Assembly (NCBI RefSeq): GCF_014645735.1
Contig: NZ_BMMH01000001.1
Location: forward strand, 372,001-436,000
DNA: 64,000 nucleotides
Source of the DNA: Nocardia jinanensis
GTDB lineage: Bacteria; Actinomycetota; Actinomycetes; Mycobacteriales; Mycobacteriaceae
Reading direction: 5' to 3'
In this document: positions 1-8,468 of the stretch, piece after piece
Numbering within the stretch: the first letter of the stretch is position 1
Layout of the letters: every line of letters begins with the position of its first letter
Position numbers and translations under genes: made by a program
The notes under the pieces: generated by a model
What the model was told of the DNA's origin: nothing
What the model saw: only the letters and a program-made list of their open reading frames with translations
The model's database searches: none

Positions 1-907
1 AGGTGGACAGTCCGTCGGAGTCGAACTCCTTGAAGGAGAACGGCACCGTGATGAGCCGGCCGTCGAACTCGGGCACCGCGACCTGGGTCGCCACATCCAG
101 GGGAGACAGTCCGTCGTCGTTGGCCTCCCACTGGGCACGACCACTGGTCAGGCACAACCCCTGCAGGATCGGAACATCCAGTTCGGCGAGGGCTCCGATA
201 TCCCAGGCCTCGTCGTCGCCGCCCGCCGAGGCGAGTGCCGGTTTACTGCCGCCCGCGGCCAGGACGGTGACCACCAGTGCGTCGGCCTGCCGGAGAGTGT
301 CCAGCAGTTCGGGTTCGGCGGTACGCAGCGACGCGCAGTAGACAGGCACCGGTACCGCGCCGGCGTCCTCGATCGCGCCGCACAAGGCGTCGACATAGCC
401 GGTGTTTCCGGCCAGATGCTGCGCCCGGTAGTAGACGACACCGACGATCGGTTTCCCGGCCACCGGTTCGGCATGTCGGGCAGTACGTTCGAGCCGGCCC
501 CAACTGGGCAACTGCACCGGCGGCTCGAATCCGTGACCGGTGAGCAGAACCGTATCGGACAAGAAGTGGTGCAGCTGCCGCAGATTCTGCGGACCGCCGG
601 CCGCCAGATAGTTGTGCGCGTCGGAAGCCACACCCACCGGCACGGTCGAACATTCCATGAGCTCGGCGTCGGGGGCCATCTCACCACCGACTGCCACCAC
701 CGGCACACCGCTGGCCCGCACCGCGGCCAGACCGTCTTCCCAGGCCCGCTTACCGCCGAGAATTCGCACGATCACCAGATCGGCGTCCGCGAGCAGACCG
801 GGCAGATCGTCCACCAGCAATCGGGCCGGATTACCCCACCGATAGTCGGCGCCGCTGGCGCGCGCGCTCAGTAGATCGGTATCGGAGGTGGACAGCAGCA
901 GAATCAC
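1..907 (-). CDS. cobN: Cobaltochelatase subunit CobN, N-terminal part (runs off window)
   Basis: CobN is the large ATP-dependent subunit that inserts cobalt into hydrogenobyrinic acid a,c-diamide in the aerobic B12 pathway. Reading leftwards from a GTG at 907 the frame stays open to base 1 (302 codons). It opens VILLLSTSDTDLLSAR and continues with the N-terminal pattern of the family (PARLLVDDLPGLLADADLVIVRILGGKRAWEDG). An AGGAAGG Shine-Dalgarno lies at about 915-921. The C-terminal three quarters lie outside the window. A cobalamin riboswitch precedes it, so repression by B12 is expected. Identification rests on the N-terminus and the cob neighbours. Confidence 0.88.
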   Translation of the reverse strand, partial: MILLLSTSDTDLLSARASGADYRWGNPARLLVDDLPGLLADADLVIVRILGGKRAWEDGLAAVRASGVPVVAVGGEMAPDAELMECSTVPVGVASDAHNYLAAGGPQNLRQLHHFLSDTVLLTGHGFEPPVQLPSWGRLERTARHAEPVAGKPIVGVVYYRAQHLAGNTGYVDALCGAIEDAGAVPVPVYCASLRTAEPELLDTLRQADALVVTVLAAGGSKPALASAGGDDEAWDIGALAELDVPILQGLCLTSGRAQWEANDDGLSPLDVATQVAVPEFDGRLITVPFSFKEFDSDGLST

Positions 908-937
908 AGCGATGACCTTCCTGGGGTGACGCGCCCG

Positions 938-1062
938 TGGGGGGTTGTGTGCTCGCCGGAGAGGGTCTGGCTGTGTCAGTGGCGCGACCGCACCGGAGTT
1001 CCACCGGTTTCCTCGTGGCCCGTCGAGCCCCCGGATGCTACCGCGAACACCGCGGCCCTCCT
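938..1062 (-). promoter_or_regulatory. Cobalamin (AdoCbl) riboswitch in the cobN leader
   Basis: On the minus strand the conserved B12-box core is readable at 1014-977: GAGGAAACCGGTGGAACTCC followed by GGTGCGGTCGCGCCACTG. It matches the family consensus GGAA..GGTG.AA.TCC....CTG.CCCGC.ACTG. AGCCAGACCC follows at 972-963. The element lies 30-155 nt upstream of the cobN start. The 5' boundary is estimated. It overlaps the region that must also carry the promoter of the divergent gene at 1129. Confidence 0.85.
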
Positions 1063-1128
1063 TTCCCCGGCTGCCCGCTCCCTACGCTCACTTGCCGATC
1101 CACCCACATCGAGGGTTAGCTGCACGCC

Positions 1129-1530
1129 ATGACCGACGACGCGGGTACCGCGCTCTTCCACCAGTCCATGCCCTTCACCGAGCGCCTCGGCATCGAGGTC
1201 CTCGAGCACGGCCCCGCCCTGGTGCGCAGCCGCATCGCCTGGGACGCGACACTGTGCACGCTCGGCGGAGCGCTGCACGGCGGTGTGCTGATGGCGCTGG
1301 CGGATTCGACCGCCGCGGTCTGCGCGTTCCTCAATTTGCCCGAGGGCGCCCAGGCGACCACCACGGTGGAATCGAAGACGAACTTCCTACGCGCTGTGCG
1401 GTCGGGTCACGCCGAGGCCTCGTCTCGTCCGCTCCAGGCCGGACGGTCGTTCATCGTGGTCGAGACCGAGGTGCGCGATGAGGCGGGCACGCTGGTCGCG
1501 AAGGTGACCCAGACCCAGGCGGTGCGCTGA
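1129..1530 (+). CDS. PaaI-type hotdog-fold thioesterase
   Basis: A 133-residue single-domain protein of the usual length for PaaI/YbgC-like acyl-CoA thioesterases. The signature GGALHGGVLMALADS sits at about residues 44-58, with the HGG turn before the central helix, followed by TTVESKTNFLRAV, the next core strand of the fold. It probably hydrolyses a small or aromatic acyl-CoA in the cytoplasm; the substrate cannot be read from sequence. It is divergent from cobN across the riboswitch region and lies 35 bp before cobG, so it may be co-transcribed with cobG. Confidence 0.85.
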   Translation: MTDDAGTALFHQSMPFTERLGIEVLEHGPALVRSRIAWDATLCTLGGALHGGVLMALADSTAAVCAFLNLPEGAQATTTVESKTNFLRAVRSGHAEASSRPLQAGRSFIVVETEVRDEAGTLVAKVTQTQAVR

Positions 1531-1565
1531 ACCGGCCCTGCCGGGCGCCGTATCCTGGTCGGATC

Positions 1566-2747
1566 ATGGCACGTACCGATCCCGATTCCTGCCCCGGTGT
1601 CCTGCGCCTGCACGAGGCCGCCGACGGCCCGCTGGCGCGGGTCCGGGTCCCGGGGGGCACGCTCACGCCCGAACAGTTGCAGACGCTCGCCGCGGCGGCC
1701 CACGATCTCGCGGACGGCGCTGTCGAACTGACCTCGCGCGGCAATATCCAACTGCGCCGGATCCGGGATACGAACGCACTCGCCGAACGTCTGGCCGCGG
1801 CCGGCCTGCTACCGAGCCGGACCCATGAGCGGGTGCGCAATATCATCGCCTCTCCCCTGTCCGGACGAGTCGGTGACCACCCTGATATCCGGCCGCTGGT
1901 GGCCGCGCTGGACACGGGTCTGCTCGGCTCGCCGCGACTGGCCGCACTGCCCGGCCGGGTGCTGTTCACCCTGGACGACGGCCGCGGTGATGTGAGCCCG
2001 CTGCGCCCGGATATCGGTCTGCACGCGCTCGGCGGCGACCGATCCGCCCTCCTGCTGGCCGGCCGGGACAGCGGGATCCGCGTGACCGGCACCGACGCGG
2101 CCGAGGTACTGCTGGCGGCGGCGCACGGATTCCTCGAACTCGCCGACCGACAGTGGCGACTGCACGAGGTCGAGGACGGCGTCGCGCGACTGACCGCACT
2201 GCTGGGGCTGGAACCCGGGCCCGACCGGCTGGAATTCACCGGCCCCGCCGACCCGCCGATCGGCTGGCTGCCCCAGCACGACGATCTCGTCGCGCTCGGT
2301 GCGGGCGTACGCCTGGGTTCTCTGCCCGCCCGGACCGCCGAATTCCTCGCCGCCGTCGAACGCCCGATCCTGCTCACCCCGTGGCGCAGCCTGATCGTCA
2401 CCGACCTCGAAGAGGGCGCCGCCGAACAGGTCGTCCGAGTGCTGGCGCCGATGGGCCTCATCTTCGACGCCACCTCACCGTGGCTGCGGATCACCGCCTG
2501 CGCGGGGCAGCCGGGGTGCGCGAAATCGCATACCGATATCCGGGCCGACGCCGCGGCCGCCGTCGAATCGGGCCGGACGGATAGCCCCGGTACCGGTTCC
2601 GATACTCCGATCCCGGCCGGTGAGATCACTACGACCGGGCGGCAGCACTGGTCCGGTTGCGAACGCCGTTGCGGCCGGCCGACGGTGGCGGTCACGGAGG
2701 TCACGGCCACTCCCGAGGGGTACCGGGTGGCACTGCCGCGCGACTGA
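1566..2747 (+). CDS. cobG: Precorrin-3B synthase CobG
   Basis: A 393-residue nitrite/sulfite-reductase-fold enzyme that oxidatively forms the C20-hydroxy gamma-lactone of precorrin-3B, the oxygen-dependent step that allows ring contraction. The ferredoxin-like half-domain begins CPGVLRLHEAADGPLARVRVPGG, and LTSRGNIQLR marks the siroheme-reductase repeat. The Fe-S cysteines sit in ITACAGQPGCAKSH and WSGCERRCG, in the CobG/NirA order. Its presence marks the aerobic cobalamin route. In M. tuberculosis cobG directly precedes cobH; here about 10 kb separates them. The start ATG at 1566 has only a weak Shine-Dalgarno. Confidence 0.92.
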   Translation: MARTDPDSCPGVLRLHEAADGPLARVRVPGGTLTPEQLQTLAAAAHDLADGAVELTSRGNIQLRRIRDTNALAERLAAAGLLPSRTHERVRNIIASPLSGRVGDHPDIRPLVAALDTGLLGSPRLAALPGRVLFTLDDGRGDVSPLRPDIGLHALGGDRSALLLAGRDSGIRVTGTDAAEVLLAAAHGFLELADRQWRLHEVEDGVARLTALLGLEPGPDRLEFTGPADPPIGWLPQHDDLVALGAGVRLGSLPARTAEFLAAVERPILLTPWRSLIVTDLEEGAAEQVVRVLAPMGLIFDATSPWLRITACAGQPGCAKSHTDIRADAAAAVESGRTDSPGTGSDTPIPAGEITTTGRQHWSGCERRCGRPTVAVTEVTATPEGYRVALPRD

Positions 2748-2817
2748 GTTGTGGATCTCGCCGAGCACTCCGCCGGGGCGTCCGCCGCCGGCAGCGGCCG
2801 GCGGGCCGCGTAGTCCG

Positions 2818-2988
2818 CTACTGCTGTGACGTCGAGGATTTTTCGATCGGCCGCGAACGACGGTCGCCGTCGTCCTGTTTGCCGTGACTGGCGAGAAGGA
2901 GAACGACGATCAATAGCCCCATCACCGCCGCGACGGCCAGCGAAGCCGACGGCTTGCGCAGCTGCTCGGCTTCCTCACGCGCCGACAT
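2818..2988 (-). CDS. Small single-pass membrane protein, 56 aa
   Basis: No family recognised. ATG at 2988 is chosen because GGAGG sits just upstream (GGAGGATATG), although the frame stays open further upstream. The protein begins MSAREEAEQLRKPSASLAV, has one hydrophobic segment at about residues 17-36 (SLAVAAVMGLLIVVLLLAS) and ends in a charged, Lys/Asp/Arg-rich tail. It converges on cobG with only about 70 bp between the stops. The strong ribosome-binding site plus a clean membrane span support a real gene; function unknown. Confidence 0.55.
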   Translation of the reverse strand: MSAREEAEQLRKPSASLAVAAVMGLLIVVLLLASHGKQDDGDRRSRPIEKSSTSQQ

Positions 2989-3334
2989 ATCCTCCGGGAA
3001 CACGGGGACGGCTCCGGCGGTGTGCTGCTCGGGTCGTACTTCGGCTGCCGGGCATCCGTTCGACCGATTCGAATTTCCGGGGACGAACGACGAACTACCT
3101 TGGCGGGCCTGAACAGTGAGCATGCGGAAATGGTATCGGCGTCCGACCGCCGGACTTTCGGAAACTTCCCGGTAATGGGGAATTAACTTCGCATCAATGC
3201 GAGGGTGTCCCAGGTCACGTACCCGCCGGTCAGCGGCTCGGAGCCGGGATCAGCAGGCCCCCAAGGCAAATCGAGCCGGTGTGACGTACGGTACGCTGTC
3301 GGCCCCCGTCGCGATTTGTGTCGCAAACCATAGG

Positions 3335-4186
3335 TCAACCGGCCCGGACGCGCCGGACACCCGCGTAGGCGCGCGGGGCGTACCGAAGGCGATCGGGCAG
3401 CAGCGGCCAGACCGCGCGCACCGCTGATGCGAAGATCCCGAACAACCGCTGATCGACCGCTGTCCAGCGCAGGTTCAGGATCTCCCGGGCACGTTCGGGC
3501 ATCAACGCGTTGGCCAGCCAGACGTTGAACGCCATCACCGGCCGCCAGATCACCGACCACACCGGTTCGGGAATACCGGGCATCGCCGGAATCCGGACGC
3601 TGCCCAGCCGGAGCGCGAAATCGGTGGTGATGTTGGCCTCGAGCACCTCGTCGATGGTGCGGTTCCAGTATTCCTCGAATTCCGCGTAATTCGCGACCAG
3701 CACCCGATCGGACAGACCGTACATCCGCCACCAGGTGAGGCCTTCGGCGATCAACTGATCCTTCTCCGCCTCGGTGAGCGGGATCCCGAAGTGTTCGTTG
3801 AGCGCGATGGTGAGCTCGACGAAGGTCGCATGGGTCCACCAGTACACATCGGGATCAAGCGCGTGATAGCGCTCGCCGCGGGAATCCGTACCCTTCAGCG
3901 GACGGTGGTAGTCCCGCACCCGAGCCGCCTGCGCCTCGTTGTCAGCGTCGTAGATCATGCCCTGGATCTGCGGTAGCGAGCGGATGAGACGGTCCCAGGG
4001 ATCTCGGAAGAAGTTCGAATGGTCCTGCAGGGCGGCGCCCACCGCCGGATGCATGTTCTGCAGGATGCCGGTGCGGCCGAGGAACAGCATGTTCCGCAGG
4101 TCTCCGGCGTACTTCCAGGTCAGCGACCCGGGTCCGATCGATGCCCCCACGAGACGGGATGTGGCGGCGATATCCGGAGCACCCAC
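3335..4186 (-). CDS. MpaB-family (DUF2236) oxygenase-like protein
   Basis: A 283-residue protein of the DUF2236 family, which includes MpaB and latex-clearing-type proteins that use a b-type heme. It begins GAPDIAATSRLVGASIGPGSLTWKYAGDLRNMLFLGRTGILQNMHPAVGAALQDHS and contains DPDVYWWTHATFVELTIAL, both typical of the family; the His residues in NMHP and WWTH are candidate heme-contact positions. GTG at 4186 follows a perfect AAGGAGG (4194-4200). The substrate is unknown. It is divergent from the alcohol dehydrogenase at 4411. No signal peptide is seen. Confidence 0.8.
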   Translation of the reverse strand: MGAPDIAATSRLVGASIGPGSLTWKYAGDLRNMLFLGRTGILQNMHPAVGAALQDHSNFFRDPWDRLIRSLPQIQGMIYDADNEAQAARVRDYHRPLKGTDSRGERYHALDPDVYWWTHATFVELTIALNEHFGIPLTEAEKDQLIAEGLTWWRMYGLSDRVLVANYAEFEEYWNRTIDEVLEANITTDFALRLGSVRIPAMPGIPEPVWSVIWRPVMAFNVWLANALMPERAREILNLRWTAVDQRLFGIFASAVRAVWPLLPDRLRYAPRAYAGVRRVRAG

Positions 4187-4410
4187 GATCTGACCTCCTT
4201 GTCGAACGGCGCGAAACTCTGAGACGAATAGTAGGTCATCATCTCAGCATCTCGCTCCGCGCGGGTGGTCGGCCGCATACCCGGAGGATTCCGGGACACC
4301 TGGCACCAGAGTGTCGTATCGTCGCCTGGACTGATGTCCATACACTTGTGCATAAGCCGGGACCGTAGCCGTCACGGGCCCGGAAGTGGTAGGAGAAAGC
4401 AGGTTCACCG

Positions 4411-5538
4411 ATGAAGACCAAGGGCGCTCTCATCTGGGAATTCGATCAGCCGTGGCAGATCGAGGAGATCGAGATCGGCGATCCCCGCAAACACGAGGTG
4501 AAGATCCAGCTGGAAGCGGCCGGGATGTGCCATTCCGACCACCACCTGGTGACCGGCGGGATCCCCATGATGGGATTCCCGGTACTCGGCGGGCACGAAG
4601 GCGCCGGCATTGTGACCGAGGTCGGCGAAGGTGTGGAAGATCTCGCGGCCGGCGATCACGTCGTACTGTCGTTCATCCCGTCGTGCGGAAAATGTAGATC
4701 CTGTCAGGCGGGTCTGCGCAATCTGTGCGACCTCGGCGCGCTCCTGCTCGCGGGCACCTCGGTGACCGACGGATCGTTCCGTATCCAGGCACGCGGCCAG
4801 GATGTCTACCCGATGGCTCTGCTGGGCACCTTCTCCCCGTACATGGTGGTGCACGAGAGTTCGGTGGTGAAGATCGACCCGTCGATCCCGTTCGAGGTCG
4901 CCTGCCTGGTCGGCTGCGGTGTCACCACCGGCTACGGCTCGGCCGTCCGCACCGCTGATATCCGGCCGGGCGAGGACGTCGCCGTCATCGGCCTGGGCGG
5001 GGTGGGTATCTCCGCGTTGCAGGGCGCCGTCCACGCGGGCGCGCGCTACATCTTCGCGGTCGATCCGGTGCCGTGGAAACGCGAACAGGCCCTGAAGTTC
5101 GGCGCCACCCACGCCTACGCGACCATCGAAGAGGCGACCGCCGGCTGCGCGGAGATCACCTGGGGCGGGATGGCCAAGAAGGTGATCGTGACCGTCGGCG
5201 AGGTGCACGGCGAGGATGTCGACAGCTGGATGGGCATCACCGCCAAAGCCGGAACCTGCGTGCTCACCGCCATGGGCAATCTGACCGAGAACAAGACCAC
5301 GCTGAACCTGGCGATGCTCTCGTTGCTGCAGAAGAATCTGCAGGGCACCATCTTCGGCGGCGGCAATCCGCACTACGACATCCCGCACCTGCTGTCGATG
5401 TACCAGGTCGGCAAGCTGAATCTCGACGATATGGTCACCCGGCAGTACCGGCTCGAGGACATCAACGACGGGTACCAGGACATGCTCGCCGGGCGCAATA
5501 TCCGCGGCATCATCCGCTACACCGACGCGGACCGCTGA
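4411..5538 (+). CDS. NDMA-dependent (zinc-type) alcohol dehydrogenase
   Basis: A 375-residue medium-chain dehydrogenase of the actinobacterial NDMA-dependent class, in which nicotinamide cofactor stays tightly bound and an external acceptor reoxidises it. It has the catalytic zinc motif GMCHSDHH at about residues 39-46, GGHEGAGIV, the structural zinc cysteines in CGKCRSCQAGLRNLC, and a Rossmann GLGGVG at about 196-201. AGGAG lies upstream of the ATG. It is followed 63 bp later by a DapB-like reductase, probably one operon. It likely oxidises alcohols to aldehydes in a catabolic route; the exact substrate is unknown. Confidence 0.88.
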   Translation: MKTKGALIWEFDQPWQIEEIEIGDPRKHEVKIQLEAAGMCHSDHHLVTGGIPMMGFPVLGGHEGAGIVTEVGEGVEDLAAGDHVVLSFIPSCGKCRSCQAGLRNLCDLGALLLAGTSVTDGSFRIQARGQDVYPMALLGTFSPYMVVHESSVVKIDPSIPFEVACLVGCGVTTGYGSAVRTADIRPGEDVAVIGLGGVGISALQGAVHAGARYIFAVDPVPWKREQALKFGATHAYATIEEATAGCAEITWGGMAKKVIVTVGEVHGEDVDSWMGITAKAGTCVLTAMGNLTENKTTLNLAMLSLLQKNLQGTIFGGGNPHYDIPHLLSMYQVGKLNLDDMVTRQYRLEDINDGYQDMLAGRNIRGIIRYTDADR

Positions 5539-5601
5539 TCGCACCACGACCGGCATCGGACCCGCACCACGGCCGGAGCCGGGATGCGACGAGGAGGACC
5601 T

Positions 5602-6669
5602 ATGAGTTACCGGGTCGTACAGTGGGCCACCGGATCGGTCGGCCGGGCAGCACTGGAATGCATCATCGACCATCCCGAGCTCGAACTGGTGGGCTGCTGG
5701 GTCCACTCGCCCGATAAACGCGGACGCGATGTGGGCGAGTTCATCGGCCGGGCACCCCTCGGAGTGACCGCGACCGACAGCCGCGAGGAGATCCTCGCGC
5801 TACCCGCCGACGCTGTGGTCTACGCGCCGCTGCTGCCGCGCCCGAAAGAAGTGGCGGCACTGCTGCGGTCCGGGAAGAACGTGGTGACACCGGTCGGCTG
5901 GTTCTACCCCACCGACGAACAGGCCGAGCCGGTACAGCAGGCCTGCTCGGAGGGCGGGACCACCCTGCACGGCACCGGTATCGATCCCGGCGGGGTCACC
6001 GAGGTGTTCCCGCTGCTGCTGTCGGCCATGTCCGCGGCGATCACCTTCGTCCGCGGCGAGGAGTTCTCCGATATCCGGACCTACGGCGCACCCGACGTGG
6101 TCCGCCACATCATGCGGTTCGGCGCCACTCCGGCCGAGGCCGCCGCGGGACCGATGACCCAGCTGCTCGATGCCGGATTCCGCCAATCGGTCCGGATGAT
6201 CCTGGACACCCTGGGATTCACCGGGTCTCCCGAGATCCGGACGATACATCAGCTGGCGGTCGCGACCGCGCCGATCGAATCACCCATCGGCACCATCGAA
6301 CCCGGGCAGGTCGCCGGTCAACGCTTCCATTGGGAGGCGGTGACCAACGAGGAGACCGTCGTCCGGATCGGGGTCAACTGGCTGATGGGCCAGCAGCACC
6401 TCGATCCACCGTGGACCCTCGGCGCGGGGGGCGAACGTTTCGAGATCGAGATCGACGGCGATCCGGGCACTTTCGTGACCATCCGCGGCTGGCAACCCGA
6501 ACCCGGCGATCCGCCGGAGGCCAAGAACCCGGGAATAGCCGCGACGGCCGCGCACTGCGTCAACTCCATCCCGTACGTATGCGCGGCCGAACCGGGTATC
6601 CGGACGTCGGTCGAATTGCCGATGGTGACCGGCCGCGCCCATCCGAGGTTTTCGACGAATCGGGGCTGA
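5602..6669 (+). CDS. DapB-like NAD(P)-dependent reductase family protein
   Basis: A 355-residue protein with an N-terminal Rossmann domain related to dihydrodipicolinate reductase and 2,4-diaminopentanoate dehydrogenase: YRVVQWATGSVGRAALECI at the start, then DAVVYAPLLPRPKEVAALLRSGKNVVTPVGW. ATG 5602 is preferred over an in-frame codon at 5584 because GAGGAGGACCT lies just before it. True DapB is near 245-270 aa, so this is not the lysine enzyme. Actinobacterial homologues sit with redox and lipid catabolism genes, as here behind an alcohol dehydrogenase. The substrate is unknown. Confidence 0.75.
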   Translation: MSYRVVQWATGSVGRAALECIIDHPELELVGCWVHSPDKRGRDVGEFIGRAPLGVTATDSREEILALPADAVVYAPLLPRPKEVAALLRSGKNVVTPVGWFYPTDEQAEPVQQACSEGGTTLHGTGIDPGGVTEVFPLLLSAMSAAITFVRGEEFSDIRTYGAPDVVRHIMRFGATPAEAAAGPMTQLLDAGFRQSVRMILDTLGFTGSPEIRTIHQLAVATAPIESPIGTIEPGQVAGQRFHWEAVTNEETVVRIGVNWLMGQQHLDPPWTLGAGGERFEIEIDGDPGTFVTIRGWQPEPGDPPEAKNPGIAATAAHCVNSIPYVCAAEPGIRTSVELPMVTGRAHPRFSTNRG

Positions 6670-6677
6670 GCCGGGTA

Positions 6678-7103
6678 TCAGACGCGGCGCAGCGCCAGGA
6701 CGGGAATGGTGCGGAACCCGGCCGCCTTCTGCTCGTATTCGGCGAATCCGGGGTATCGGCGGGCCTGTTCGCCGTAGATCCGGTCGCGCTCGGAGCCCGA
6801 GAGTTCCGTCACGGTGACCGAGTAGGTCTCGGTGCCCCGCTCCACCGTGGCCTGCCCGGCGGTGGTCAGATTGTGGTACCAGTCCGGATTGGTGGGCGCG
6901 CCGGCCTTACTGGCGAATACGTAGACCACGTCCTCGGGTGCCTGTTCGTCGGCCATGTACATCATCGGCGTCACCGATTCGCGACCGGTACGCCGGCCGA
7001 GATGATGCACCAACGCCAGCGGCGCACCCTCGAACGGCCCGCCGACCCGGCCCTCGTTGGCGCGGAATTCCTCGATGATCCCGTCGTTCCAATCGTCTGC
7101 CAT
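6678..7103 (-). CDS. Ddn-family F420-dependent nitroreductase-like protein
   Basis: A 141-residue split-beta-barrel protein of the deazaflavin(F420)-dependent nitroreductase family. Hallmarks are WNDGIIEEFRANEGRVGGPFEGAPLALVHHLGRRTG at the N-terminus and APTNPDWYHNLTTAGQATVE, the conserved NPDWYHNL segment. ATG 7103 is chosen by alignment of MADDWND with family N-termini; an ATG at 7112 is an alternative, and neither has a strong Shine-Dalgarno. It probably uses reduced F420 to reduce quinone- or nitro-type substrates near the membrane. It converges on the DapB-like gene with an 8-bp gap. Confidence 0.85.
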   Translation of the reverse strand: MADDWNDGIIEEFRANEGRVGGPFEGAPLALVHHLGRRTGRESVTPMMYMADEQAPEDVVYVFASKAGAPTNPDWYHNLTTAGQATVERGTETYSVTVTELSGSERDRIYGEQARRYPGFAEYEQKAAGFRTIPVLALRRV

Positions 7104-7193
7104 ACCCGGCATTATCCAGCGGAACACCGGCGGCGCCCGCACTCCGGGTCGTGCGGCGGGTCCTCACGGCGACCGGCTGTCACACTACGGATC

Positions 7194-7604
7194 ATGGCGT
7201 TCACCGACGATCCCGACGGCGACCGGTTCTTCGCACTGCGCACCTTCCGCGCCGACGGCACCCCGGTCGTCACCACGATCTGGCTGGCCCCCGCGGACGG
7301 CCGCTGGTACGGATACACCCCGGCCCGCTCCTGGAAAGTGCGGCGGATCGAGCAGGACCCCCGGGTCGAGGTGGCGCGCTCCACGTTCGCCGGGACACCG
7401 ACCGGCACCTGGCAACCGGGCACTGCCCGAATCCTGCCCTCGCACCGGTTGCGCGTGGCCAGACGGGCCATGACCGCGAAATACGGTGCGGAGTTCCGGG
7501 TTTTCGTACTGGTCACGCTGCTCGGGCGCTTCCGCCGCAACGGCGGACCCGCGGTCGGGCTCGAAATCGAGGTGTCGGGGGATCTGCCCCTGCTCCGGCG
7601 GTGA
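7194..7604 (+). CDS. PPOX-class F420/flavin-dependent oxidoreductase
   Basis: A 136-residue protein of the pyridoxamine-phosphate-oxidase-like split barrel superfamily. It begins AFTDDPDGDRFFALRTFRADGTPVVTTIWLAP, with the RxDGTPV..T strand pair typical of actinobacterial PPOX proteins, followed by YTPARSWKVRRIEQDPRVEVA, the cofactor-phosphate binding region (K and R). The C-terminus ends GLEIEVSGDLPLLRR. It is divergent from the Ddn-like gene, a common pairing of F420-type proteins. Substrate unknown. Confidence 0.78.
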   Translation: MAFTDDPDGDRFFALRTFRADGTPVVTTIWLAPADGRWYGYTPARSWKVRRIEQDPRVEVARSTFAGTPTGTWQPGTARILPSHRLRVARRAMTAKYGAEFRVFVLVTLLGRFRRNGGPAVGLEIEVSGDLPLLRR

Positions 7605-7617
7605 AACCCCTCGAGTG

Positions 7618-7652
7618 ACCAGTGCCCGTCTGCGGAACGTACGGGCACCGGT
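7618..7652. terminator. Bidirectional hairpin between convergent genes
   Basis: Inverted repeat GTGCCCGT (7622-7629) and ACGGGCAC (7641-7648), extended by flanking ACC/GGT, with an 11-nt loop. It lies just after the stop at 7604 and before the convergent lipocalin stop at 7763. No U-run follows, as is common in high-GC actinobacteria. Confidence 0.5.
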
Positions 7653-7762
7653 TGGGATCCGGCTCGACCTGAACCCCGGCGGCGACCGTCACGTGTGCGG
7701 CGACGAGGTGCGCTACGTCTCGGTCCCGGACCAACGGGTTGCCGATCGACGTGCCACGGTCG

Positions 7763-8380
7763 CTATCGCAGGCACAGCGGCGCGATATCGGACCGACCGC
7801 CGGTGGTGGGCGAGGTGAGGTACATACACGGCGTCTGCCCCGCCGCGGCGATCGCCGACTTCACCTGCTCCCAGGTCGGGGCGTCCAGCGCAGCCGAACG
7901 GGACAGCACGAAACCGGACAAGCGGCTCGGGTCGGTCACCAGCGCCCAGGAGTAATCGGGTGCGAGGGCGGTGACTATGTAGTTCGTCGGGCCGTCGAGC
8001 ATATTCTGGCTCGGCACCCCCGGAAAGCTGACGTGCAGCTGCGCGCCCGTCACCGGGTCGTTCACCTTCGCGGTACCGCGGATCTCGTTCAGACCGCCGG
8101 ACCAGGTGGTACACGAGTTGTGCACGGCGATATTCCCCTGCGGATCGAGTGTGTACTCCGCACGGGTGTCACGCGCGCACTCGAGATTGAACGGCTGGGG
8201 TACCGCGGCGAGCTGGTTCCAGACGCCGAGGTACCGGTTCAGGTCCAGTGCGGGAACAGGCGCCGGGCCGGGGGGCAGTAGGGGTTGGGCGAGCGCGCTA
8301 CCGCCGGAGGCGAGGGCACCGAAGGTGACGAGGGCGGCCACGAAGCCGGCCGTGCGGCGAACTGTGCGATGTGCTGTCAC
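7763..8380 (-). CDS. Secreted lipocalin (Blc-like)
   Basis: A 205-residue lipocalin with an N-terminal signal peptide (RTVRRTAGFVAALVTFGALASGGSALAQP). GTG 8380 is chosen because GAGGAG lies 6-12 nt upstream. The lipocalin signature follows as LDLNRYLGVWNQLAAVPQPF (N.Y.G.W), then Y.LDPQGNIAVHNSC, TWSGGLNEIRGTAKV and DYSWALVTDPSRLSGFVLSRS, matching bacterial outer-membrane/secreted lipocalins that bind fatty acids or lysophospholipids. The promoter region holds the GATGCAT direct repeat shared with the SDR operon. Lipocalin genes are known companions of LitR-type photoregulators. Confidence 0.85.
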   Translation of the reverse strand: MTAHRTVRRTAGFVAALVTFGALASGGSALAQPLLPPGPAPVPALDLNRYLGVWNQLAAVPQPFNLECARDTRAEYTLDPQGNIAVHNSCTTWSGGLNEIRGTAKVNDPVTGAQLHVSFPGVPSQNMLDGPTNYIVTALAPDYSWALVTDPSRLSGFVLSRSAALDAPTWEQVKSAIAAAGQTPCMYLTSPTTGGRSDIAPLCLR

Positions 8381-8427
8381 GAAAAACTCCTCGCGTTCGA
8401 CGGTGTTCGACCACTTTAGCTCATATA

Positions 8428-8445
8428 GATGCATAATCGATGCAT
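8428..8445. promoter_or_regulatory. Candidate LitR/CarH-type operator (direct repeat, 11-bp period)
   Basis: GATGCAT-AATC-GATGCAT, two identical 7-mers starting exactly 11 bp apart, placed in the 88-bp gap between the divergent lipocalin (start 8380) and membrane-protein gene (start 8469). The same architecture recurs at 9871-9888. CarH-type proteins bind direct repeats with 11-bp spacing. Confidence 0.6.
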
Positions 8446-8468
8446 ACCCGGTCAACCCAGGAGGATCG

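Noticed and set aside
1451..2710. A 419-residue minus-strand open frame opposite cobG
   Set aside because: Ser/Arg-rich shadow; cobG has the Fe-S cysteines and family motifs.
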